NCBI GenBank assembly: GCA_905479845.1
Contig: CAJQOB010000239.1
Location: 1-30,489, forward strand
From: an uncultured Flavobacteriales bacterium
Lineage (GTDB): Bacteria > Bacteroidota > Bacteroidia > Flavobacteriales_D > Crocinitomicaceae
Length of the DNA stretch: 30,489 bases
Direction of reading: 5' to 3'
A model generated the notes under the pieces. The model ran no database searches, was not told the DNA's origin, and saw nothing but the letters and a program-made list of their open reading frames with translations. Positions 1-8,313 of the stretch are shown here, one piece after another (within the stretch, counting starts at the first letter, position 1; every line of letters starts with the position of its first letter). A program made the position numbers and the translations under genes.

Positions 1-1
1 A

Positions 2-601
2 TTCGAAAAAGAACTCTCCGTAATTGTTGCTCGAAATGAAAAAGGTGAAACAGCCGTTTACCAAACCGTGGAATGTGAGTTTAACGAAGTTAATCTAGTT
101 GCCTTCTTATTTTCACCCGCCAACATTTCAAGTGATATTGAAAAGCGCGCAACTGAGCTCGCTATTGACGTGATCAATAAGTTAGAAATGGTAGGTATTC
201 TCGCAGTTGAGCTATTCTTACTCTCTGACGGTACTCTTCTGGTAAATGAAGTTGCTCCACGACCTCACAACAGTGGACACCATACCATTGAATGCAACGT
301 TACTTCGCAGTTTGAACAACACATGCGTTCTGTTTTAAACCTACCTCTAGGATCAACAGAAATGATTCGCGAAGGAGCAATGATTAATCTGCTTGGAGAA
401 GTTGGGTACACGGGAAGAGCTCACTACGAAGGCCTTGAAGAAGTTATGGGCATGCCTGGAGTTCATATCCATTTATACGGAAAAAAGGACACCAAACCCA
501 ACCGAAAGATGGGCCACATCACAGTTGCTCAAAAAAACATCAATGACGCAAAACGCGTTGCAAATGAAGTAAAAGGTAAGATTCGGGTGATCACTAAGTA
601 G
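2..601 (+). CDS. purK: PurK, N5-carboxyaminoimidazole ribonucleotide synthase (5' truncated)
   Basis: This is the C-terminal part of an ATP-grasp enzyme that carboxylates AIR to N5-CAIR with ATP and bicarbonate in purine synthesis in the cytoplasm. The frame is open from base 2, so the gene begins before the window; the first internal ATG at 68 is not the true start. The translation carries typical PurK ATP-grasp features: an early ELSVIVARN strand, then VNEVAPRPHNSGHHTIE, which holds the metal/ATP-binding Asn-Glu and the PurK signature, and then SQFEQHMRSVLNLPLG. The C-terminal region with LLGE and GHITV matches the end of the family, so the 3' end looks complete. No purE is visible within the window. 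Identification is firm; only the length is unknown. Confidence 0.95.
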   Translation, partial: FEKELSVIVARNEKGETAVYQTVECEFNEVNLVAFLFSPANISSDIEKRATELAIDVINKLEMVGILAVELFLLSDGTLLVNEVAPRPHNSGHHTIECNVTSQFEQHMRSVLNLPLGSTEMIREGAMINLLGEVGYTGRAHYEGLEEVMGMPGVHIHLYGKKDTKPNRKMGHITVAQKNINDAKRVANEVKGKIRVITK

Positions 602-664
602 AGCTCCTATGAACGGAAGTTTTTTGTATATTGATTGAATTAAATTTTAGGAAACTACCACAAC

Positions 665-3600
665 TTGAGAGCATTAATCACCCTTCTTTTTGCTGTTCTG
701 TTCATCTTTCAAGTGAACGCTCAACTCTACACGTTTCAAAACTACACGCACCGAGATGGACTTTCCATGTCCAAAATCAATGCTTTCGAACAGTCTAGTG
801 ATGGATACCTCTGGTTAGGAACAGATGGAGCTGCATTAATTCGCTTCGATGGAAAAAAATTCAAGGAGATTCAAATGGACGGCTCCAATGGAACCTTCCA
901 CTACAAAGATTTAGTCGCAAAAAAAGACGCTATCTATTTCGCCACAAGTTATTCGGGTTTTCGAAAGTACTCTAGAACAAAGAAGACGGTTGAACGACTT
1001 GACAATCGGGATCTGAAAATTGGAGACGGCCTTAAGATAATTGTTCAAGAATCATGCATCTACTTTATCGGCACCTTGGCAATTAGTCGATATCGAAATG
1101 GAGAAGAAAAAATTGTAAAGCGGTTCTCGAAAGGTCTCGGCAATGGCGTTGCTCAGGTAATTGAAACTCCACATGGAGTTTTCCTCACGTCGGATGAAGG
1201 AGTTTTCTTTTTCAAAGACAATGAATTCAAGGAGATTAAGAATTCTCCTAAAACTGCCTCGATTGAAAATTACAATCAGTTCCAATTTGGTTGGTACAAA
1301 TCGGATAGGCTGACCTTATACAATTCGACATTTAATCAAAAAATCGTCTTCAAGTTCAGCAAAGACGGCAGCATTGAATCAGTTAAACAACGGGCTCATC
1401 AGAAGTTCTTTCAAGATGATGAATATGCTGTTGCTGCAGATTTCCATCCAAGCTTGGATCAGCGCGTGATTCTCACAAACGAAGGGCGTATTTTCACAGA
1501 AAGACTAGATACATTTGAACGAATTGCCCACAATTACCTTGAACCATTCCAAGTTCCAGATGGAATAGTCTTTGGCGAAACAACTAGTCAAAACTTCAAT
1601 ATTGATGTACCACTTTGGAATTCAAAATGGTTCATTGTATTTATTGTAATCATCGTTTTATTACTTAATATCTTTCTTCTTGTTTATGGTAGACGGTACG
1701 ATTCGTCTCAGCTGTTAGGCACGAAGGACACGGAGTTACATATTCAGATGGCCCCAACTACACTTTTGTTCGGAGCGCTTATTTCTACGATAACACATCT
1801 TGTTGGAAGCTACTTTGACGACAGCCTAGGAACGAATCTTGGAATGATATTCCTAGTTGGTTTCGTCATGTTCACATTGTACATCATTTCGCTTTCTGCG
1901 AAGAAAAATGGGATGCAACATATTTTCAAATACCTCCTAACCATTGGTATTTATGTAATCATCTTTCACTTTTTCGGAGAACTCTACATTTCTAACCTAC
2001 ATCCCTTCCATTTGATTGGAATTGTTTTAACCGTATCCATCGCTCCGTTCATACTCAATAGAATTGTAAATACGGTAACGTTCGGAATAGTCGTCTTTAT
2101 GATCTCACTGCTATGTGTCTTTTTCATTGAAGACCCCGTTTACTCAAAGATCAATTTCATGATTGCCATTGTTGCATCAATTGGACTGCTTATCATCAAT
2201 ACGTATTTACGCTACAACTCTCTTGAGAAACTAATGTTTATTAGTGGAATCATCAATAGAGGAAACTTCCCTGTTGTGGCATACTCAGCTGATGGAACAA
2301 TCACCTACGTAAGTGAAAACATTTCTCAGTTCGCAGATATCACGCATAATGACCTGATAAGAAACAAAATTTCATTTTTGAACACTTTCGTTCCTTTCGA
2401 TGATCGATACAAGGAGCAGGATGCAACAGTTGAATTTATTGAAGGGTCGAAATACTTAATTCCGATGGCCGATGCAGATCAAAATGTTCGGTGGATGGAA
2501 TGGTCGTACAAGCGCTTTTCGGAAAATACTCGAGTAATCATTGGACAAGACGTGAGTGAACGAATCGAACTTCAAAACACCTACGAATTGCTCGTCCAAA
2601 ATGTTGAAGACCTAATTTTCACGGTTGACATCGACGGGAATTTTGTATTTCTAAATGATACTTTCCTTAGTAGAACAGGATACACGAAGGAAGAATTGAT
2701 AGGAAAGAATTCGATGAGTGTTGTAAGTGAAGAATGTAGAGAGGAAATAGCCTACTTCTATCGAAGTCATTTCCTAGAAAGAAAAGCAAGTTCGTACAAA
2801 GAACTACCGATGATCACCAAATCAGGAGAAACTATTTGGATCGGTCAATATGTGAATACGATCTACACGCCTGGTACAACGAATCACGTCAAAGGATTCA
2901 TCTCGTTAGCGCGTGATATAACAGATTTGAGAAGACAACAAAAATTAATGACTGCTCAACGTGACGATATCACGGCCAGTATCAATTACGCGCAGCGCAT
3001 TCAATTCAATCTCCTCCCTAACCAACGCATGTTCGAAGAGCATTTCGAACATTACTTCATCATGTTTAGTCCAAAAGATATTGTCTCTGGAGATTTCTAT
3101 TGGATGCAAAAGATTGACAATAAACTTGTACTCGTTCTTGGTGACTGTACAGGACATGGTGTACCTGGGGCATTTATGACTTTGTTAGGAATCAACCTTC
3201 TGAATAATATTGTTCTGGAAGCTAGATTGACAGAACCCGGAATGATTTTGAACGAACTTGACAAGCGTTTACAGGAGTACTTTGGTGCAACGGGGAAAGC
3301 CAAAATGACTGATGGCATGGAGCTCACGATATGTGTCATGGACGACCTAAAAGAAGAAGTCTCTTATGCTTGTGCTGGCTCCCGATTCTTGATTAAGAAT
3401 GATTACGGGTTCACTCTTTACAAAGGAAACAACGAGCACATTGGCGATCAGAAGTCCAATAATTTCAAAGGGTACATAACTCAGTACACCAGCATTGGTG
3501 CTGATGACACGGTTTACTTCTTTACTGATGGATTCCAAGATCAATTTGGTGGAGTTAAGAATAAGAAATATTCTTTCCGACGATTACTCGATTTACTTGA

Positions 3601-3736
3601 ATCTAACGTAAATTTGAGCCTTGAAGATCAACGAATGATGATTGAAGCCGAATTTGATCAATGGATGTCGAATCAACCTCAAACGGACGACGTTACAATC
3701 ATTGGGGTTCAAAGAAGATATAAAAAACACGATTAA
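665..3736 (+). CDS. Membrane sensor: reg_prop-like propeller, 7 TM, two PAS, PP2C/SpoIIE phosphatase
   Basis: About 1023 residues. A TTG start at 665 gives a clean signal peptide ending in NAQ at residue 19; no ATG fits as well. Residues about 20-310 hold one recognisable reg_prop blade (DGYLWLGTDG) and about six degenerate ones, compatible with a single seven-blade periplasmic propeller. A membrane helix near 322-342 is followed by about six more to roughly 520. Two PAS-like segments follow (about 555-640 and 642-770; the second contains DIDGNFVFLNDTF). The C-terminus (about 800-1020) is a PP2C/SpoIIE phosphatase, with Asp residues in VSGDFYW, GDCTGHG, FTDGFQDQ and TDDVTIIG that would bind two metals. 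The family usually dephosphorylates serine in anti-sigma-antagonist partners; no such partner is nearby. It ends 1 nt into the next gene (TAATG), suggesting co-transcription. Confidence 0.85.
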   Translation: MRALITLLFAVLFIFQVNAQLYTFQNYTHRDGLSMSKINAFEQSSDGYLWLGTDGAALIRFDGKKFKEIQMDGSNGTFHYKDLVAKKDAIYFATSYSGFRKYSRTKKTVERLDNRDLKIGDGLKIIVQESCIYFIGTLAISRYRNGEEKIVKRFSKGLGNGVAQVIETPHGVFLTSDEGVFFFKDNEFKEIKNSPKTASIENYNQFQFGWYKSDRLTLYNSTFNQKIVFKFSKDGSIESVKQRAHQKFFQDDEYAVAADFHPSLDQRVILTNEGRIFTERLDTFERIAHNYLEPFQVPDGIVFGETTSQNFNIDVPLWNSKWFIVFIVIIVLLLNIFLLVYGRRYDSSQLLGTKDTELHIQMAPTTLLFGALISTITHLVGSYFDDSLGTNLGMIFLVGFVMFTLYIISLSAKKNGMQHIFKYLLTIGIYVIIFHFFGELYISNLHPFHLIGIVLTVSIAPFILNRIVNTVTFGIVVFMISLLCVFFIEDPVYSKINFMIAIVASIGLLIINTYLRYNSLEKLMFISGIINRGNFPVVAYSADGTITYVSENISQFADITHNDLIRNKISFLNTFVPFDDRYKEQDATVEFIEGSKYLIPMADADQNVRWMEWSYKRFSENTRVIIGQDVSERIELQNTYELLVQNVEDLIFTVDIDGNFVFLNDTFLSRTGYTKEELIGKNSMSVVSEECREEIAYFYRSHFLERKASSYKELPMITKSGETIWIGQYVNTIYTPGTTNHVKGFISLARDITDLRRQQKLMTAQRDDITASINYAQRIQFNLLPNQRMFEEHFEHYFIMFSPKDIVSGDFYWMQKIDNKLVLVLGDCTGHGVPGAFMTLLGINLLNNIVLEARLTEPGMILNELDKRLQEYFGATGKAKMTDGMELTICVMDDLKEEVSYACAGSRFLIKNDYGFTLYKGNNEHIGDQKSNNFKGYITQYTSIGADDTVYFFTDGFQDQFGGVKNKKYSFRRLLDLLESNVNLSLEDQRMMIEAEFDQWMSNQPQTDDVTIIGVQRRYKKHD

Positions 3737-4140
3737 TGAAAGTTTGCCGAAGGGAAACCTTTAACTCAGCCCATCGCCTATTCCGTGAGGATTGGAGTGA
3801 TAAGAAGAATCTTGAAGTTTTTGGAAAGTGTAGTCACCCCAATTTTCATGGGCACAACTACGCCTTAGAAGTATGGGTAGATGGCGAAATCGATCCAGAA
3901 ACTGGGTTTGTGATTGACTTGAAAATATTAAAACATATCATCCTTGACCATGTCATTGAGCGTTTTGATCACCGAAATCTAAATCTGGACTGTCCAGAAT
4001 TCAAAGGAATCAATCCAACAACAGAGAACATCGCCAGAGTCATCTGGAACATCTTACGTGAAAACCTTGATTCGAAATTTGGTATTGAGGTACAGCTCTC
4101 AGAAACAGAGAAGAACAAAGTTCTCTACAACGGAAATTGA
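3736..4140 (+). CDS. 6-pyruvoyl tetrahydropterin synthase / 6-carboxytetrahydropterin synthase family protein
   Basis: A 134-residue T-fold enzyme of the PTPS/QueD family, acting on dihydroneopterin triphosphate. Zinc ligands are visible: His13 (in NSAHRL) and His38/His40 (in HGHNY). The catalytic Cys is Cys32, the Asp-His pair is Asp78-His79 (FDHRNLN), and the pterin-anchoring Glu is Glu123 (in LSETEK). The Cys is spaced as C-x5-HGH, whereas E. coli QueD has C-x3-HGH; from memory the longer spacing is the biopterin-synthase (PTPS-II) pattern. Many Bacteroidota homologues are nevertheless annotated QueD, so I give no symbol. No queC, queE or folE is visible here to settle it. The start overlaps the stop of the upstream sensor gene by one base. 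Confidence 0.88.
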   Translation: MKVCRRETFNSAHRLFREDWSDKKNLEVFGKCSHPNFHGHNYALEVWVDGEIDPETGFVIDLKILKHIILDHVIERFDHRNLNLDCPEFKGINPTTENIARVIWNILRENLDSKFGIEVQLSETEKNKVLYNGN

Positions 4141-4185
4141 TCCTAGAATCATTGGATTCCTTAATTTCGCGCTAAATCTCATTGA

Positions 4186-5307
4186 ATGAAGAAGAAGAAA
4201 AGATCTTTTTGGGAGCGCTATGCGTATAAGCAATTATCGAAAAACGTCAGAACTCAGCAAGACGACAATCTCTCCATTCTTTCCGATCAGGAAAAGGAGG
4301 CACTTCGGAAAATTCGTATTTCGACCTATCTCAAAGCTGGACTCGCAGGAGCACTTGGAATTGTACTTCTGTATGTCCCCTATCATATATTCGGCGAGAC
4401 TCTTTTTCCCAAAAGAGACATTTGGATTCCGATTTATGAGGATTACATGAGCTTGGAAATCGAATTTTTGATTTACAGTATCGTTCTCGTCTTTATTGAA
4501 ATTTGGTACTTGACGCTTATTAATATTCAAGCGGTTGACAGAATTGCGAAAGCTTGTGGGTGCCTAAATCCAAATGACTCCAATTTTGAAGAAAAAGTTG
4601 ATTCCCTTATCAAAGTTGGACTTGAAAAGAAACACAAAGAACTGGTAAAAGTAGGAATCAATCCGTACGAAGGTCTTTCCAAATGGGGAGTTGTCGCATT
4701 TCAGATTGTCGTCAAAATGAAAGCTGCTATAAGTGGGTTCATCTGGAAGATTTTCGTTTCGAAAATTTTGGGTAGATATGCCTTTAGAATGATTGTTGAT
4801 GTCTTAGGAGCACCTATCTACGCAGCTTGGAATATTTATGCTTCCAGAAAAGTAATGAACGAAGCCCGAGTTCGGGTCATGGCACCACCGTTGATCAATA
4901 ACTTTTCACTCCAACTCGAAAGTGAGTTCAAAGGAAATGAAGAATTTCAATCCATTATTTACCCTACCCTACAAGCCATCTCTGTTTCAAAACGTTCGTT
5001 TCATTATAACCATTTCTTGCTGGCGACCTCTCTACTCACACGATTCGATATCGAGGTTCAAACGGATCCCGACTACGATCGCGACTTCTTAAAAAAAGTA
5101 GATGAATTGTCACCAGAAATTCAAAAAGCAGTTTCCAAACTGATTGTCTTTGGAATTCTTATCGATGGTGGACTTTCACAAATTGAAAAACGTTCCTTAA
5201 TCCGTTTGAAAAAAGAAGGAGTTCTGCCCTACAGCCTCGATGAAGTGAAAGTTTGGTCGAACAACTATTTCGAAGGAAAAGGGATGAATGACCTCTTGGA
5301 GAACTAA
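4186..5307 (+). CDS. Conserved-looking multi-pass membrane protein of unknown function
   Basis: A 373-residue protein I cannot place in a family with confidence. It starts at an ATG followed by a lysine-rich stretch (MKKKKR) with no cleavable signal. Hydrophobic helices lie at about 48-68 (AGLAGALGIVLLYVPYHIF) and 92-115 (FLIYSIVLVFIEIWYLTLI), with weaker hydrophobic or amphipathic stretches around 165-220. The C-terminal third (about 240-373) is hydrophilic and helical and lacks known catalytic motifs. It sits 45 nt after the pterin gene and 28 nt before the endopeptidase lipoprotein, so it may share their transcript. The helical C-terminus with FGILIDGGLSQIEK loosely recalls tellurite-resistance/TerB-like helical domains, but this is not a firm call. 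Confidence 0.7.
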   Translation: MKKKKRSFWERYAYKQLSKNVRTQQDDNLSILSDQEKEALRKIRISTYLKAGLAGALGIVLLYVPYHIFGETLFPKRDIWIPIYEDYMSLEIEFLIYSIVLVFIEIWYLTLINIQAVDRIAKACGCLNPNDSNFEEKVDSLIKVGLEKKHKELVKVGINPYEGLSKWGVVAFQIVVKMKAAISGFIWKIFVSKILGRYAFRMIVDVLGAPIYAAWNIYASRKVMNEARVRVMAPPLINNFSLQLESEFKGNEEFQSIIYPTLQAISVSKRSFHYNHFLLATSLLTRFDIEVQTDPDYDRDFLKKVDELSPEIQKAVSKLIVFGILIDGGLSQIEKRSLIRLKKEGVLPYSLDEVKVWSNNYFEGKGMNDLLEN

Positions 5308-5335
5308 ATGGTATGATGCTTGGTGAGCAATCGAT

Positions 5336-6124
5336 ATGAAAATCCTTTATGCCGCAATGATAGCTTGCACCCTTGGTAGTTGCACGACTTCGACAAGCTC
5401 TGCTCAAAACCAAACAAATCAGCCTGAAACATCTAGTGAGAGAGAAATTGTCGCCACCGAAGTTGATGAACATTTCCACGAACATGACACCGTCCAAGAA
5501 TCCTCAGAATCCGTTGGTTCTGTCTCAAATGGAAGCTTGAAGAATGGGAGAATCGTCCCATTTTCAGGAAAGAACTATCATTATTTCGATACAACAAGTT
5601 ACTTGGCGAATAGAGGGTTTACTCATGAAAAAGTGCTTAACACAGTTCTAGAAACATACGAAGTACTAGATTCCCTACTTCCTGGGAAACACTTCTGTAT
5701 CATGGAATGTTCTCACCAACAGGGAGGAAAACTGTACCCACATCGAACGCATCAAAATGGTATGAGCGTCGACTTCATGATGCCCAAACTAAAAGACAAA
5801 GAACCATATTACGGCTTGGATAACCTTGGAGCGCAGCACTACATGCTCACCTTTGACAAAAACGGGAAGTACTCAAAAGACCCTTCCATCGAACTTGATT
5901 TCAACACCATTGCATTGCACATCCTTGAACTTCAGTCAGCAGCAAAAAAGAACGGAATGAGCATTGAGAAAGTTATTATCAATACTGGTCTAAAAGATGA
6001 ATTATTTGCTACAGAGCATGGTAAAACTCTAAAACAAAGCGGGATCTACGTTGTTCGAAATTTATCTCCGTTGATTAATTCAGTTCACGACGACCATTTT
6101 CATATTGATTTTAAGTTGGATTAG
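5336..6124 (+). CDS. MepA-like (M74/LAS family) murein endopeptidase lipoprotein
   Basis: A 262-residue predicted lipoprotein that probably cleaves D-Ala-mDAP cross-links in peptidoglycan. The N-terminus has a lipobox (LGSC, Cys16), so the mature protein would be membrane-anchored. Residues about 20-75 are a low-complexity Ser/Glu/His linker. The catalytic domain (about 78-262) shows PHRTHQNGMSVDF, where His139-x6-Asp146 matches the two zinc ligands of penicillin-insensitive endopeptidase MepA, and a C-terminal HDDHFHIDF (His251, His254, His256), which supplies the third ligand and the general base. E. coli MepA is soluble in the periplasm and of similar length. Lipid anchoring and the linker are the visible differences. 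It follows the unknown membrane protein by 28 nt. Confidence 0.85.
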   Translation: MKILYAAMIACTLGSCTTSTSSAQNQTNQPETSSEREIVATEVDEHFHEHDTVQESSESVGSVSNGSLKNGRIVPFSGKNYHYFDTTSYLANRGFTHEKVLNTVLETYEVLDSLLPGKHFCIMECSHQQGGKLYPHRTHQNGMSVDFMMPKLKDKEPYYGLDNLGAQHYMLTFDKNGKYSKDPSIELDFNTIALHILELQSAAKKNGMSIEKVIINTGLKDELFATEHGKTLKQSGIYVVRNLSPLINSVHDDHFHIDFKLD

Positions 6125-6235
6125 TTGGAGAATATCAAAACTTGGGATCAAAAGGCTTTGCAGTATTGAAGATATCACTCGCAGCACTGATATTGCTTAA
6201 CTTAACAAAATATGATGCTTTTCGCAGTACACCTT

Positions 6236-6880
6236 ATGAAAACCATACTGTTCTTATTCACTATACTTGCTTCCAACTGGGGATTAAGTCAAAATCGCGT
6301 TGTAAAAGACAATCTAGACTGTCTCTACGGAATAAAGAATCCTGAAGGAGATTGGGTAGTGAAGCCCAAATACATCTTACTTACGGGCTACACCTATGGT
6401 TATTTTGTTACACAGGAAGGACCAAATTACGGTTTACTCGCTCAAGATGGAAAGGAGCTTCTTCCTTGCGAATACAGTAGTATCGAACCAATGAATTACA
6501 ATTGGCATCCTCAAGGGCTTGGGCAGCCAACTCAACAAACATCCACTGGCGGGGCACCAATCCTGTTTAAGGTCAAAAAAAACAACATGCGCGCATTGAT
6601 CAGCGCATCAGGAAAAACTCTGGTACCATTAAGCACGCCGTTTTTTAAAGCCGACGGACAACAGCACATCATCATTACGGAGTATAAGAAGCCAAATCAC
6701 TTCACAAGTTACATCGACCTAGAAGGGAATTATGTGTTCAAAGACCTCCCAGGAGCAATACAACCCTTCCGATCCAACCAAATCGCGCTAATTGGTCTGC
6801 GTACCCCAGGGTCCAATGGCACGGTTGAAGGAAATGTTCGAGTGATCAACAAAAAAGGCCAATATATCAGTCCGCATTAA
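6236..6880 (+). pseudogene. WG-repeat protein, 5' part, ending at a premature stop
   Basis: A 214-residue secreted protein built of WG-type repeats. The ATG at 6236 gives a standard signal peptide (MKTILFLFTILASNWGLSQ); an in-frame ATG at 6212 would add eight residues in front and spoil it. WG-like units are seen in YGIKNPEGDWVVKPKY, YGLLAQDGKELLPCEY, ALISASGKTLVPL and VINKKGQYIS. The frame stops at the TAA at 6878-6880. Downstream, the same frame carries more WG units to 7189. The stop lies inside an imperfect tandem duplication (6869-6883 against 6884-6899); removing the first copy restores one open frame of about 312 codons. The gene is therefore probably a recent pseudogene, although this half could still be expressed. 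Confidence 0.7.
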
Positions 6881-6899
6881 TTTAGTCGCGCATTAATTT
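6869..6899 (+). repeat. Imperfect 15/16-nt tandem duplication that introduces a stop
   Basis: The first copy, AGTCCGCATTAATTT (6869-6883), is followed directly by AGTCGCGCATTAATTT (6884-6899); the two differ by a single G. The first copy adds five in-frame codons, Ser-Pro-His-stop-Phe, to the WG-repeat gene. The second copy reads Ser-Arg-Ala-Leu-Ile and continues into the downstream frame. Confidence 0.85.
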
Positions 6900-7189
6900 G
6901 CAGTAAAGGACGAATTGTTTTTGAAGACAGTCTCGGACACATTGGAACCATGGATGCAACAGGACGGATTCTTATCCAACCGAAATATGAATTGGTTTTT
7001 AAATCATATTCACGACAAAACATTCTACCGTGTTTATACAGCTCGCAGCACACCTTCACTATCAAAGATGATGCTGGAAAACTTGGACTGATGGATGGGT
7101 CGGGAAAAGTACTGTGCGTTCCAGAATACGATCATTTGCGGAGATATTTATTGATTGATAAGTCAGACTCAAAAGGCCCAACCAATTGA
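6881..7189 (+). pseudogene. WG-repeat protein, 3' continuation in the same frame
   Basis: This stretch is in the same frame as the upstream WG-repeat gene and has no plausible start of its own except the ATG at 6950, which lies mid-repeat. It continues the WG pattern with GRIVFEDSLGHIGTMD, GRILIQPKYELVF, GKLGLMDGSGKVLCVPEYD and ends at a TGA at 7187-7189. It most likely encodes the C-terminal part of the protein interrupted at 6878. Its last 21 bases overlap the 3' end of the oppositely oriented barrel gene. It would be translated only by stop read-through or re-initiation. Confidence 0.65.
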
Positions 7190-7843
7190 CATTGAAGTAC
7201 TCAACCCCGTACTTTTCATTGGTCCCAAATCAACTTTTGGCGAAGTTGAAAACCAAACTTTTCTCCATCTTGATCGAGTGATGTCTAGTTCATATTCGGC
7301 TCGGAACTGTATACTAATCTTACCCAAATTAAATCTTGGTGCAATCGTTACGCAGGTTGCGAAATATGCATTAACTTGTTCTAATCTTGAATCTCCAAAA
7401 AGTCTTATTCGTCCTGTTTTGAAACCCGGAAAAAAGATTAAATCCACCCAACGTTTGCGTCTAAAAAAGTCATATCCAAAGATTGCGAAGCGAAAATTAA
7501 ATCCAGAAACTCTACCTGTTAGCGTATCACTCAATGCGATCTCCTGTGGAACGGCATGACTGAAACCTATTGTACCTGGATGGTACCGTTTTCGATTAAC
7601 CCAGTAGATTAAAGTCATTCCTACGCCAACATAATTGAGAGGCTGCCCAGTTGCGTAATCCTTGAAGTCTTTAAACGATCCATTCAAAACCTCGTTCTGA
7701 AATATCTTCTGACCAAATGTCACTTCAACGGAGGTAGGAAAATTCTCATAGTAAATCGAGTCGTATCGCGAAATAGAACTCTGCCCTAAAACTTCAAAGG
7801 GTAGCATGAATATGAGGAGAAGAAAATAGATTAATCGAATCAT
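7169..7843 (-). CDS. Predicted secreted outer-membrane beta-barrel-like protein, function unknown
   Basis: 224 residues if started at the ATG at 7843, which gives a signal peptide (MIRLIYFLLLIFMLPFEVLGQ); an upstream in-frame ATG at 7867 would put eight residues in front. The mature part is rich in alternating polar/hydrophobic and aromatic strands, for example SGFNFRFAIFGYDFF and FNLGKISIQFRAEYEL. It ends in SIGWAF, a C-terminal Phe typical of BAM substrates. No family was recognised. It converges with the WG-repeat remnant and overlaps its last 21 bases. Confidence 0.65.
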   Translation of the reverse strand: MIRLIYFLLLIFMLPFEVLGQSSISRYDSIYYENFPTSVEVTFGQKIFQNEVLNGSFKDFKDYATGQPLNYVGVGMTLIYWVNRKRYHPGTIGFSHAVPQEIALSDTLTGRVSGFNFRFAIFGYDFFRRKRWVDLIFFPGFKTGRIRLFGDSRLEQVNAYFATCVTIAPRFNLGKISIQFRAEYELDITRSRWRKVWFSTSPKVDLGPMKSTGLSTSMSIGWAF

Positions 7844-7935
7844 TTTAAATAGAACAATCCCGAGCACTCAATAGTTACATCACAGGTATTCTTGGAACTT
7901 AGTAGAGCTATCCCCGATATCAATCAAAATATCAC

Positions 7936-8298
7936 TTACTTCACATAATCCTGCTTCTGCACCAACATATACTGATCTCCCTCCAACTTCAAATATCCCT
8001 GATCATAGCAAAAGAAGTACGTTGCCCCTTTCTTCGTGATATACGTGTTCGTGAAATAATGAAAATTGAAGCCTTCCTCTGCCATACGAATACCATCAAC
8101 CGTTACCTTCCCTTTTGGATTCAATTCTGTTAGAATTCTGCGATTCTTTCGTAAAATATTATTGATTCTGCGAATGTATTTTGTAGCATCCTGATTCTGG
8201 CGATTATTGTACGAATTCCTGCAATAATCGGAGCAATATTTCTGATCCTTACGTCCTAATAATTTTTGACCACACTCATTACATTTTCGAGCTTCCAT
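7936..8298 (-). CDS. Small zinc-ribbon protein, function unknown
   Basis: 120 residues. The N-terminus has four cysteines spaced as a treble-clef/zinc-ribbon: Cys6-x2-Cys9 (RKCNECGQ) and Cys22-x3-Cys26 (KYCSDYCR), resembling the DUF2116-type zinc fingers common in Bacteroidota. A basic segment follows (KYIRRINNILRKNRRIL), then a C-terminal domain of about 60 residues ending in YMLVQKQDYVK. No signal peptide, so it is probably cytoplasmic. The cysteines and the basic patch would suit nucleic-acid binding, but this is inference. It is transcribed away from moxR, sharing a dyad-rich intergenic region. Confidence 0.75.
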   Translation of the reverse strand: MEARKCNECGQKLLGRKDQKYCSDYCRNSYNNRQNQDATKYIRRINNILRKNRRILTELNPKGKVTVDGIRMAEEGFNFHYFTNTYITKKGATYFFCYDQGYLKLEGDQYMLVQKQDYVK

Positions 8299-8313
8299 AT
8301 TGGATAAATAGCA

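Noticed and set aside
6142..6345. Plus-strand frame of 67 codons before the WG-repeat gene
   Set aside because: It overlaps the WG gene in another frame, lacks known features and ends inside the WG coding sequence.
7155..7559. Plus-strand open frame of 134 codons
   Set aside because: It lies antisense to the barrel-like gene, whose product has a signal peptide and a proper C-terminal Phe. The plus-strand product has no coherent features.
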